Below are positions 1 to 5,607 of a DNA stretch of 5,607 nt, one piece after another (positions within the stretch are counted from its first letter, which is position 1; each line of letters begins with the position of its first letter). Both the position numbers and the translations under genes were made by a program. This stretch comes from Planctomycetota bacterium (GTDB lineage: Bacteria; Planctomycetota; UBA8742; SKZP01). The stretch is taken from contig SKZP01000496.1 of the NCBI GenBank assembly GCA_007127275.1, forward strand, positions 1-5,607, given 5' to 3'. The notes below the pieces were generated by a model. That model made no database searches and was not told the origin of the DNA. It saw only the letters and a list, made by a program, of their open reading frames with translations.

Positions 1-676
1 CCGAACTCAACATCACAACCAGCGCCGAATTGCGCCCAATTGCCATTCGCGGAACATACCGGACCGTTACGACCCGTTGCATCGTCGTCGGCACAGCGAC
101 CGGTCCTGGGGCACGTTCTTCGGTGTTGCGACCGCGCCCACTCGACGTCGTCGTCCCCGCTGGCGCCAAGTTCGCGGTGGCCTTCGGTGCCGGTGCCGGA
201 TCCTCCGTTTCGTGGCGCACCGCCGGCGCGGGTGGCGAAGAAATGGTCTCCGGCGCGTCCGTCGTCGCGCCCCCTTCGCTCTCGGCCTCGGCCGAGTACA
301 CTGCCGTTCCGGCGCCAAGACTGCGCAAGTGCGTCTCCGCCACGGTACGCTCCGGCATCAGCGACAGCACCGCATCCAAACCGAACGCGTCGAGTACCAT
401 CTTTACGCGACTCGCCACGCCAATCAGCACGAGGTGGCCGCCCAGCGCCTGGAACGCGTCGTGAAACCGCAACAGCGCCCCGACGCCGGTCGAGGTCACA
501 TAACCAACGCCACTCATGTCGAGCAGGATGTTCAACACCCCTTGTTCGCGCTGCTCCTCGAGCATGTTCTGGAACTCAACGACGGTGCGTTCACTGATCA
601 CGCCATTCAGCGTCACGGAAACGGTGCGCGACAGACTCGAATGCGGCTGAACATCCACGGTTAGGTTGCTCGACAT
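1..676 (-). CDS. STAS-domain (anti-sigma factor antagonist-like) protein with C-terminal extension, 3' end outside window
   Basis: Translating the minus strand from the ATG at 676 gives 225 codons with no stop before the window edge, so the C-terminus is missing. Residues about 5-120 look like a STAS domain. A beta-strand pair leads to ILLDMSGVGYV, then TSTGVGALLRF, then GGHLVLIGV and a final helix region (KMVLDAFGLDAVL). STAS proteins of the SpoIIAA/RsbV type bind an anti-sigma kinase and are switched by phosphorylation of the Ser/Thr just before the conserved Gly. Here that position is Thr63 (T61-S62-T63-G64). Residues about 122-200 are a low-complexity Pro/Ala/Thr/Glu linker. From about 201 (RVVTVRYVPRM) a more ordered segment starts, probably a second domain I cannot identify. 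The start is supported by AAAGGG six bases upstream of the ATG. The gene is divergent from the methyltransferase. Its role in a partner-switching pathway is inferred from the family only; no kinase or sigma factor is visible here. Confidence 0.85.
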   Translation of the reverse strand, partial: MSSNLTVDVQPHSSLSRTVSVTLNGVISERTVVEFQNMLEEQREQGVLNILLDMSGVGYVTSTGVGALLRFHDAFQALGGHLVLIGVASRVKMVLDAFGLDAVLSLMPERTVAETHLRSLGAGTAVYSAEAESEGGATTDAPETISSPPAPAVRHETEDPAPAPKATANLAPAGTTTSSGRGRNTEERAPGPVAVPTTMQRVVTVRYVPRMAIGRNSALVVMLSS

Positions 677-757
677 GGCGCGCCCTTTCTCGTTAGGCAA
701 CTACCCGTTGCGCCTCCGACACAAGCACATTGCACAAGCCATCAAGCATACCCGAGA

Positions 758-770
758 CGAACAAAGTTCG
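758..770. promoter_or_regulatory. Short inverted repeat between divergent genes, possible operator
   Basis: The sequence reads CGAAC-AAA-GTTCG, a perfect 5-base inverted repeat with a 3-base spacer. A further GAAC at 775-778 can pair with the same GTTC half. It sits in the spacer between the STAS gene (start 676, minus) and the methyltransferase (start 826 or 925, plus), where a shared regulator could act. It resembles the Gram-positive LexA box (CGAAC-N4-GTTCG) but has one spacer base too few, so I do not call it a LexA site. A chance repeat of this size is possible. Confidence 0.2.
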
Positions 771-924
771 CTTGTGAACGCACGAAACGACTACCGCCGT
801 GTGGCGTGTGGGTATGCTCCGGTGAGTGAATTTTCCCTTGCTCCGTGGTTCCCTCGCCTTTCCCATCGCTTCCAACGAGAGCACGAGAGATTGTCCGAAC
901 GAGGTCACGACCGAGAATTGCCGA

Positions 925-3111
925 ATGAGTCGAGTCGTCCGCGAATCACGCTGCCCCGGGTTGAAGGAAGTCGCAGCCACAGTCGGTAGTAGCGACGACC
1001 GAATTGCGGCGGTACTCGACGAAGCGTGCCGGCTCGTTGGCGTGGCCGGGTTGCGCGCGTTGCCTGAAGGCGAGAGGCACAAAACGTCTGCGCTCCCCCA
1101 GTCGGTCTGTGAGGCGTTGGCGCGCACACTCCCCTCGGAGGACGCGCCGACGGCGCGGGCGGCGTGGCTTGCGGCGGTGTATGACGCCTTGCTGCATGAG
1201 CGCGAGCCACGAAAGAACGGCTCCGACCGCACGCGCGCCTCCGGCGTCCACTACACGCCGGCGGCAGTGGCACGGGAGCTTGCGCACGCATGCTTGTCGC
1301 CGTTGCTCGACGCCGTACGGACCCGTGAGGACTTGCTCACCCTTCGCATTCTCGAGCCGGCTGCTGGCGCTGGCGCGTTTGTTTGCGCCGCTGTTTCGTT
1401 GTGTGCGGAGCGGCTGGTCACGCTTCCTTCGTCGGCGTTGTCCTCGGATGCAGCGGCGAAGCCGACACGGCTCGAAGCGGCACAGATGGTGCTGCGCGAG
1501 GGGGTGGTGCAAGGTCTAGAACGGGACCCCTGGGCAGTCGCGGTCGCACGCCGGGTGCTCGCGCTTACATTCGACTTCGCCGAGGCGCCGGCGGACGAGT
1601 TCGAAACGCTGACGTCGCACCTGCGCACAAGCGACGCGTTGCACCGCACCGAGGCGAGCGACGGATACAGCGGCGCATACACTGCCTTGCCTCGCGAGAA
1701 CGTAGTATTCGGCAGCGAGACGGAAACGAGAGGTTTTCGAGGCGGCTCCTCGTACAAACGCGAAACGACTCAGGGATCTCCCGTCACCCGTGCGCCGTCA
1801 GATCCACGGAAGCGCGGCGACGTCGCGTCGGCAGCGGCCCGCGCGGGGCGATCAAGCGCGTCCTTTACTGTTTCGACCGCAGCCTTTGACGCGGTGGTGA
1901 CGAACCCGCCATTTGTTTTTGCGCGCGCTCTTCCGGAACGTACGCGACGCCATTACCAGGGCTCCTTTGAAATGGCGCGACACGGCCAGTGGGATCTTTG
2001 CTGGCTCTTTGCGGAAGCAGCGCTCACTGGGTGGCTGCGTCGCGACGGTCGGGCGCGGCTTGGGCTCCTTCTGCCGGAAGCGGTGCTGGCGCGCGACGAA
2101 TCCGTGCGCCTGCGGCGCTTTCTCGTCGAGCGAGTTTGCGAGCTCGAGGTTTGGCCTCTGGGACTGCGTTTTGCACGCGCGCAAACGGGAATCATTGCCC
2201 TAACGGCAACGACTGCGACTCACGACATACCGCCGCACGACGAGCAATTTGTTATACACACGACGAACGAAAGCGAGGCGCCGCGCACAGTGACACAATC
2301 TCTCGCCGCTCTGCGCCGAACCCCACACCACCGTTTCGTTGCCCCCCTGCAGCCGGAAGTGCCTGAAGCGACCGAAGCAGTGCCACCGGTAGACGGCGCG
2401 ACGCGACATGCTGCGCCGACTCCAACGGCATCTGCAACGCCTTCGACGTTCCGAGCGAACCCAGCAACAACGGATGCCCTACCGCCAGCACCACGCTGCC
2501 GACCCGTCCATGCGAAGGCGCCGCACGCACTTTCGCTCGGCGACGTGATACGCATCCGCCGCGGCGATGAAGTCGGCAAACGCTCCCTGACTCCCGCTAC
2601 GCCCAACGAGCCGTGCCCGGCCGAGTTCGTAGCTGTACTGACCGGCGCAAGCCTCGCTGTGCCGCTGGCGAAACCCCAGCCGACGCATTGGATGCCCCGC
2701 ACGCTCGCGAAAAAACCCGCTGCACAGTTCGCGCCGCCGACGGTCGTGGTGGCCAAAACCGGCCGCGACGTACACGCCTCCGTGGAAACCCACGGGCTGC
2801 GCTGCTTGCAAAGCGTCTACACGCTGCGGCTGACAGCTAACGCCCCTGATTGGCTCACCCACGAGTTGCTTTGCGCGTTGTTGGTCGCCGAGGGTACACA
2901 AGCCAGGTGGATTCGGCCGGTGACCGCGAGCAAATTCGTGTTTCCGCAAATCACGCAGTCACTTCTCAAGTCCGTCGCGCTTCCGCCCAAGCCACCGCCC
3001 GAGAAGGCAATGTGCTTGCAACGAGTCGTCGCCAAGGCCCAACAAGCGCCTGTGGCCGCCAAGCGGGACGTAGACAAACTTGTCGCAGAGTGGTTGCTCA
3101 TCACGGAATAA
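925..3111 (+). CDS. N6-adenine DNA methyltransferase, TaqI/Eco57I-like, apparently orphan
   Basis: Predicted to transfer a methyl group from S-adenosylmethionine to adenine N6 in a specific DNA sequence. Numbering from the ATG at 925 (728 aa): a helical N-terminus ends in WLAAVYDALL and the motif X signature GVHYTP (Tyr110). The SAM-binding motif I is ILEPAAGAGAFV (142-153), motif II is GLERDP (Glu199), a motif III-like TSDAL lies at 235-239, and the catalytic motif IV is VVTNPPF (NPPF 327-330). A GQWDLCWLF...LGLLLPEAVL stretch (about 356-390) is typical of this fold. About 80 poorly conserved-looking residues (240-320) separate motifs III and IV. A Pro/Ala/Thr-rich linker (about 474-532) leads to a C-terminal region (535-687) resembling a target-recognition domain, ending in SKFVFPQITQSLLKSVALP. 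The frame is open back to a GTG at 826, directly after a TGA. I prefer ATG 925 because the extra 33 residues look less protein-like, but neither start has a good ribosome site. No PD-(D/E)xK nuclease motif or neighbouring endonuclease is visible, so a lone methyltransferase is more likely than a type IIG enzyme. Confidence 0.9.
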   Translation: MSRVVRESRCPGLKEVAATVGSSDDRIAAVLDEACRLVGVAGLRALPEGERHKTSALPQSVCEALARTLPSEDAPTARAAWLAAVYDALLHEREPRKNGSDRTRASGVHYTPAAVARELAHACLSPLLDAVRTREDLLTLRILEPAAGAGAFVCAAVSLCAERLVTLPSSALSSDAAAKPTRLEAAQMVLREGVVQGLERDPWAVAVARRVLALTFDFAEAPADEFETLTSHLRTSDALHRTEASDGYSGAYTALPRENVVFGSETETRGFRGGSSYKRETTQGSPVTRAPSDPRKRGDVASAAARAGRSSASFTVSTAAFDAVVTNPPFVFARALPERTRRHYQGSFEMARHGQWDLCWLFAEAALTGWLRRDGRARLGLLLPEAVLARDESVRLRRFLVERVCELEVWPLGLRFARAQTGIIALTATTATHDIPPHDEQFVIHTTNESEAPRTVTQSLAALRRTPHHRFVAPLQPEVPEATEAVPPVDGATRHAAPTPTASATPSTFRANPATTDALPPAPRCRPVHAKAPHALSLGDVIRIRRGDEVGKRSLTPATPNEPCPAEFVAVLTGASLAVPLAKPQPTHWMPRTLAKKPAAQFAPPTVVVAKTGRDVHASVETHGLRCLQSVYTLRLTANAPDWLTHELLCALLVAEGTQARWIRPVTASKFVFPQITQSLLKSVALPPKPPPEKAMCLQRVVAKAQQAPVAAKRDVDKLVAEWLLITE

Positions 3112-3140
3112 GACTCGCCCAGGCTTGCCCCAGAATATCA

Positions 3141-3195
3141 GAACGTTTGGCCGCAAGGCCTTGCCGAGCGCACGGAGCATACTCGCCAAACGTTC
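3141..3195. repeat. 11-base perfect inverted repeat with nested palindrome, between convergent genes
   Basis: GAACGTTTGGC (3141-3151) is exactly complementary to GCCAAACGTTC (3185-3195), leaving a 33-base loop. Inside the loop is the 12-base palindrome GCAAGGCCTTGC (3153-3164). GGCC-GCAA-GGCC (3149-3160) can form a competing small hairpin with a GNRA-type loop on the plus strand. The element begins 30 bases after the methyltransferase stop and ends 31 bases before the msrB stop, so it may end or insulate convergent transcripts. No T-run follows on either strand, so it is not a standard intrinsic terminator. It could also be a REP-like element or part of a small RNA. Confidence 0.55.
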
Positions 3196-3196
3196 G

Positions 3197-3210
3197 GCAC
3201 CCGAAGGTGC
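3197..3210 (-). terminator. UUCG-tetraloop hairpin downstream of msrB
   Basis: On the minus strand this reads GCACC-TTCG-GGTGC, a five-pair stem closed by C-G around a UUCG loop, one of the most stable RNA hairpins known. It begins 16 bases after the msrB TGA. The following bases (GAACG...) contain no U-tract, so a classical rho-independent terminator is not shown. A role in 3'-end stabilisation or factor-dependent termination is inferred from position. Confidence 0.4.
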
Positions 3211-3226
3211 AGTCCACCACCTTGAA

Positions 3227-3643
3227 TCACGCTTCTTTGCCCGTCGCCGCTGGCTGCAACTGCAGCGCGGCGGAGTTGATACAGTAACGTCGGCCAGTCG
3301 GCGTGTTCGGCGCGTCCTCGAAAACGTGGCCGAGGTGGCCGTCGCAGGTGCTGCAGCGCACTTCAATCCGCCGCCTTCCGAGGCTGTCGTCGACGCGCTC
3401 AGCAATGGCGCCGCTGTCCAGCGCCTCGAAGAAGCTTGGCCAGCCGCTGCCGGAGTCGAACTTTACTTCGGAACTGAACAACGCTTGGCCGCAACCGGCA
3501 CAGTGGTATGTGCCAGGCCTCGCCTCCTTGACGAAAACTCCACAAAAAGGCGGCTCGGTGCCACCTTCTCGTAAGATGCGGTACTGCTCGGGCGTTAGCC
3601 GTTCGCGCCACTGCGCCTCGGTTAGCTGCTTGTGATCCGTCAT
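3227..3643 (-). CDS. msrB: Peptide-methionine (R)-S-oxide reductase
   Basis: Reduces the R-epimer of methionine sulfoxide in proteins back to methionine, normally with thioredoxin as electron donor. The 138-residue product is the usual size for a cytoplasmic single-domain MsrB, and no signal peptide is seen. Zinc ligands are Cys48/Cys51 (CAGC) and Cys97/Cys100 (CSTC). GSGWPSF (65-71) and DGHLGHVFED (101-110) are family signatures. The catalytic cysteine is Cys121 in RRYCINSAAL. The position that holds the resolving cysteine in many MsrBs (the DSGCGWPSF form) is Ser66 here, and an N-terminal Cys34 (EPPFCGVF) is present instead. The frame extends upstream to a GTG at 3679, but ATG 3643 fits the family's N-terminus and has AGGAG upstream. 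The gene converges on the methyltransferase and lies 199 bases after hemB on the same strand. Confidence 0.97.
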   Translation of the reverse strand: MTDHKQLTEAQWRERLTPEQYRILREGGTEPPFCGVFVKEARPGTYHCAGCGQALFSSEVKFDSGSGWPSFFEALDSGAIAERVDDSLGRRRIEVRCSTCDGHLGHVFEDAPNTPTGRRYCINSAALQLQPAATGKEA

Positions 3644-3653
3644 TGCGTTAATA

Positions 3654-3658
3654 CTCCT
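3654..3658 (-). promoter_or_regulatory. Ribosome binding site of msrB
   Basis: AGGAG on the minus strand, ten bases before the ATG at 3643. It lies inside the longer open frame that begins with GTG at 3679, so it argues for the ATG as the true start. The spacing is slightly long. Confidence 0.6.
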
Positions 3659-3745
3659 GCCGAAATCAGCAACGCTCACACCCGCGTCACACTCGTACCA
3701 AGGCGAGCGAGGGGCGTCAGCCCGAATGCCACGTTACGTTCTCAT

Positions 3746-3767
3746 CCCTCTGTGTCGAGCACAGGGG
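3746..3767. repeat. Bulged hairpin in the hemB-msrB spacer
   Basis: CTGTG (3750-3754) pairs with CACAG (3760-3764) around a five-base loop. After a one-base bulge (T3749) the stem continues with CCC (3746-3748) against GGG (3765-3767). It lies 76 bases downstream of the hemB stop and about 100 bases upstream of the msrB start. No T-run follows on the minus strand, so it is at best a weak or factor-dependent terminator of hemB, or a processing site in a hemB-msrB transcript. Confidence 0.35.
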
Positions 3768-3842
3768 GCAAGCCATGCGAGGCAGAGCAAGGACTCGCGT
3801 GGGTCGCCTCGGAGGGCTTACACCTTCTGCTCGCCTTCTCAA

Positions 3843-4841
3843 TTATAACGTCGCGGCAATGTCGCGGGCAGCGTAGGTGAGGATGCCGTCGGCCCCGGCA
3901 CGCTTGTGGGAAAGCAGCGCCTCGTACATGGCGCCGTCGCCGTCCAGCCAGCCATTTTGCGCGGCTGCGTGGATCATGGCGTACTCGCCGCTGACGTGGT
4001 AGGCGAACGTCGGCATGCGCAATTCTTGCTTCAGGACGTGGATGACGTCGAGGTAGAAGCCGCCCGGCTTAACCATGATCATGTCCGCCCCCTCGGCAAC
4101 ATCCAGCGCCGCCTCGCGCAACGCTTCCTCACGGTTGGCGGGATCTTGCTGGTAGGTGTGCTTGCCCTTGCCGGCAAGGTTGCCTTGGGAGCCAACGGCG
4201 TCGCGGAAGGGGCCGTACAACGCCGAGGCGTACTTGGCGCTGTATGCCATGATCTTCGTATGTTTGTGGCCTTTTGCTTCCAGCGCGACACGGATGGCCC
4301 GTACCCGGCCGTCCATCATGTCACTCGGGCCAAGGACGTCGCAGCCCGCCTGCGCTTGCACAAGGGCTTGCTCGACGAGCACCGCAACGGTTTCGTCATT
4401 GCGCACCTCCCCCGTGGCCTCGTCGAGCAAGCCGTCGTGGCCGTGCGTCGTAAAGGGATCCAGCGCCACGTCCGCCATCACGCCAAGCTCCGGAAGCGCC
4501 TCCTTGACGGTACGGATGGCCCGGCACACCAGGTTCTTTGGGTTCGTCGCTTCCCGGCCGTCGGCGCTTTTCTTGCTCGGCTCCGTTACCGGAAACAGCG
4601 CCACCAACGGAATCCCCAGCTCGGCGGCGCGCTCAAGCTCCGGCACCAGCCGGTCTAGGCTGTACCGGTACTGCCCCGGCAGCGAGGCAATGGGCTGCGC
4701 CACGTCGTTGCCTTCAACGACAAACACCGGCCAAATAAGGTCCGCCGGCCGCAGCACCGTCTCTCGCACCAGCGCTCGCACCCACGCATCACTGCGCAGC
4801 CGCCGCAACCTAGAACGCGGAAACTCTCCGGCTAACGACAT
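3843..4841 (-). CDS. hemB: Delta-aminolevulinic acid dehydratase (porphobilinogen synthase)
   Basis: Condenses two molecules of 5-aminolevulinate into porphobilinogen, the first pyrrole of heme, siroheme and other tetrapyrroles; a cytoplasmic, usually octameric enzyme. The 332-residue product has full family length. The two active-site lysines are Lys203 (MAYSAKYAS) and Lys258 (MIMVKPGGFYLDVI), the latter being the Schiff-base lysine. The metal-site segment reads DVALDPFTTHGHDGLLD (124-140), with Asp and Ala where zinc enzymes have cysteines. This marks the magnesium-using, zinc-independent type known from Pseudomonas and Bradyrhizobium. FRDAVGS (212-218) and AYHVSGEYAM (280-289) are further conserved blocks. 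An adjoining GTG codon at 4844 is in frame, but AGGAG is placed for the ATG at 4841. It follows the small ORF by 38 bases and may be cotranscribed with it. Confidence 0.98.
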   Translation of the reverse strand: MSLAGEFPRSRLRRLRSDAWVRALVRETVLRPADLIWPVFVVEGNDVAQPIASLPGQYRYSLDRLVPELERAAELGIPLVALFPVTEPSKKSADGREATNPKNLVCRAIRTVKEALPELGVMADVALDPFTTHGHDGLLDEATGEVRNDETVAVLVEQALVQAQAGCDVLGPSDMMDGRVRAIRVALEAKGHKHTKIMAYSAKYASALYGPFRDAVGSQGNLAGKGKHTYQQDPANREEALREAALDVAEGADMIMVKPGGFYLDVIHVLKQELRMPTFAYHVSGEYAMIHAAAQNGWLDGDGAMYEALLSHKRAGADGILTYAARDIAATL

Positions 4842-4847
4842 CACCTG

Positions 4848-4853
4848 CTCCTA
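4848..4853 (-). promoter_or_regulatory. Ribosome binding site of hemB
   Basis: TAGGAG on the minus strand. The AGGAG core ends six bases before the ATG at 4841 but only three before the in-frame GTG at 4844, which favours the ATG. Confidence 0.75.
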
Positions 4854-4879
4854 CGTCGGATTGTCGTTCAACAGCATGA

Positions 4880-5182
4880 TCACCCATCCGCCCACAACTC
4901 GCACCTTTCCATCTTCGCAAAGGTCGTGAATGCCTCGAGGTACGTTCCATACGGAGCGGTCATCCGCGTCCGCATGCAAAGGTTCTCAATGGTTTCACGC
5001 GTTTCCACACCGTCGGGAACGTTGACGTTGTTCAGCGCCACATCCTTGATCCCTCGGTGTAGCAATGCGCTCATATGCTCCCACTCCTCGCAGCACGCAG
5101 CGTACTGAGCAATGTAGTCGACACCCCCTTTGGACCCGTCGACAACCGCATCATACGCTTTCCGTATTATCTGCCGAGTCAA
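4880..5182 (-). CDS. Small protein of unknown function between aspS and hemB
   Basis: A 100-codon frame that I do not recognise. The product is soluble, with no signal peptide or membrane segment, four cysteines (a CC pair at 30-31, plus two), and a mixed helical composition (for example [19 protein letters not shown]). Third codon positions are GC-rich and second positions GC-poor, also in the part before the first ATG, which argues that it is translated. The only start giving full length is a TTG at 5182. This overlaps the aspS end by 32 bases and has no clear ribosome site. The first ATG, at 5074, has AGGAG nine bases upstream and would give 64 residues. The true start is therefore open, and a 5'-truncated remnant is possible. 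It ends 38 bases before hemB on the same strand, so cotranscription is likely. Confidence 0.55.
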   Translation of the reverse strand: MTRQIIRKAYDAVVDGSKGGVDYIAQYAACCEEWEHMSALLHRGIKDVALNNVNVPDGVETRETIENLCMRTRMTAPYGTYLEAFTTFAKMERCELWADG

Positions 5183-5607
5183 ACGAGATACTCAACTCAC
5201 GCAATTGGCTCTCTTCGACCGAGTCGGGGGCACCCATCAGCAGGTCCTTGCCTTGCAGGGTCTTGGGGAAGGGGATGACGTCGCGGATGGTTTGCTCGCC
5301 AGCGAGGATCATCACGAGGCGGTCGAGGCCGAAGGCAATGCCGCCGTGCGGCGGGGTGCCGAAGCTCAGCGCGCGCAGCAAGTGGCCGAAGCGGGCGTTG
5401 GCTTCCTGCTCGTCAATGCCGAGTGCGGCGAAGACGGTGCGTTGCATCTCGCGACTGTGGATTCGGATGGAGCCGCCGGCGACTTCCGTGCCGTTGAGCA
5501 CGAGGTCGTAGGCGCGCGCCTTCACCTTGCCCGGCTCGCTCTGCATCCACTCGAGGTGCTCGGGCTGGGGTTGGGTGAACGGGTGATGCCGAGCGACCCA
5601 ACGTTCC
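5151..5607 (-). CDS. aspS: Aspartyl-tRNA synthetase, C-terminal part (5' end outside window)
   Basis: Charges tRNA-Asp (or tRNA-Asp and tRNA-Asn) with aspartate; a cytoplasmic class II synthetase. The last 151 codons are visible, entering from the right edge as [13 protein letters not shown]. The segment [27 protein letters not shown], class II motif 3 ([16 protein letters not shown], with the invariant Arg) and [24 protein letters not shown] are characteristic of the bacterial enzyme's catalytic core. The end (LRELSISF plus a short acidic tail) lies at the normal distance after motif 3. The Asp-only versus Asp/Asn choice depends on N-terminal residues outside the window. Its stop overlaps the start of the small ORF on the same strand. 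Confidence 0.97.
   Translation of the reverse strand, partial: ERWVARHHPFTQPQPEHLEWMQSEPGKVKARAYDLVLNGTEVAGGSIRIHSREMQRTVFAALGIDEQEANARFGHLLRALSFGTPPHGGIAFGLDRLVMILAGEQTIRDVIPFPKTLQGKDLLMGAPDSVEESQLRELSISFDSADNTESV
5166..5195 (-). promoter_or_regulatory. Possible sigma-70 promoter in the aspS tail, toward the small ORF and hemB
   Basis: On the minus strand TTGAGT (5195-5190) is followed by 18 bases and GATAAT (5171-5166), matching 4/6 and 5/6 of the -35 and -10 consensus. Transcription would start near 5159, just inside the last aspS codons, and run into the small ORF and hemB. This start lies downstream of the TTG at 5182, so if used it would favour the ATG at 5074. The AT-rich -10 stands out in GC-rich surroundings, but it is inside coding sequence and untested. 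Confidence 0.35.

Noticed and set aside
40..664. Overlapping plus-strand ORFs of 144-195 codons at the left edge
   Set aside because: They are antisense to the STAS gene, are very rich in Arg, Pro and Ser, and have no recognisable motif. The minus-strand reading gives a clear STAS domain.
758..770. LexA (SOS) box
   Set aside because: CGAAC and GTTCG are present, but with three spacer bases where the Gram-positive LexA box needs four, and the neighbours are not typical SOS genes.
666..989. Plus-strand ORF of 107 codons across the divergent spacer
   Set aside because: It starts with TTG inside the STAS gene, overlaps the methyltransferase in another frame and has no protein-like pattern or ribosome site.
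693..1232. Minus-strand ORF of 179 codons ahead of the STAS gene
   Set aside because: Mostly antisense to the methyltransferase N-terminus, Ser/Arg/Ala-rich, and without family features; a GC-driven shadow.
3680..3842. tRNA or other RNA gene in the hemB-msrB spacer
   Set aside because: There are short stems (3746-3767; CGAGGC/GCCTCG at 3778-3811), but no cloverleaf, no T-loop consensus and no known RNA pattern.
3906..4929. Long plus-strand ORFs of 250 and 257 codons opposite hemB
   Set aside because: They lie exactly antisense to a fully conserved hemB, a common artefact in high-GC genomes, and their translations show no domain.
1..5607. Mobile element, CRISPR array or complete defence island
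   Set aside because: No transposase, integrase, terminal inverted repeats, regularly spaced repeats, nuclease or helicase gene was found. The single methyltransferase alone does not make a defence system.

Overview
The window is GC-rich and densely coding, with five convincing bacterial genes and one small unrecognised one. Four genes lie on the minus strand at the right: the end of aspS, a roughly 100-codon small gene, hemB and msrB. A minus-strand STAS-domain gene runs off the left edge. One long plus-strand DNA methyltransferase gene lies between the two groups. HemB has the aspartate-type (zinc-free) metal site, and MsrB belongs to the class with four zinc-binding cysteines. The strong GC bias at third codon positions fits a high-GC bacterium, probably Gram-negative. 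I cannot place it further from this sequence.

Layout, left to right. The first 676 bases are the N-terminal part of an anti-sigma-factor-antagonist-like (STAS) protein, followed by a Pro/Ala/Thr-rich linker and the beginning of a second domain. A spacer of about 150 to 250 bases separates it from a divergent gene of about 730 codons. This encodes an N6-adenine DNA methyltransferase with a TaqI/Eco57I-like layout, an unusual insert before its catalytic NPPF motif, and no visible nuclease domain or restriction partner. It converges on msrB, and the 115-base gap between them is full of inverted repeats. After msrB comes a 199-base spacer with one bulged hairpin, then hemB. A short conserved-looking but unrecognised ORF fills the space between hemB and aspS. 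aspS enters from the right edge and shows only its C-terminal 151 codons.

The right-hand genes are housekeeping genes: aspartyl-tRNA charging, the second step of tetrapyrrole synthesis, and repair of oxidised methionine. They share a strand, but their spacing and a promoter-like sequence in the aspS tail suggest more than one transcript. The STAS gene and the methyltransferase are the accessory part.

I see no complete undescribed system. The items most worth a second look are the orphan methyltransferase with its insert, the hairpin cluster between the convergent genes, the STAS fusion protein, the small ORF between aspS and hemB, and the cysteine pattern of MsrB.
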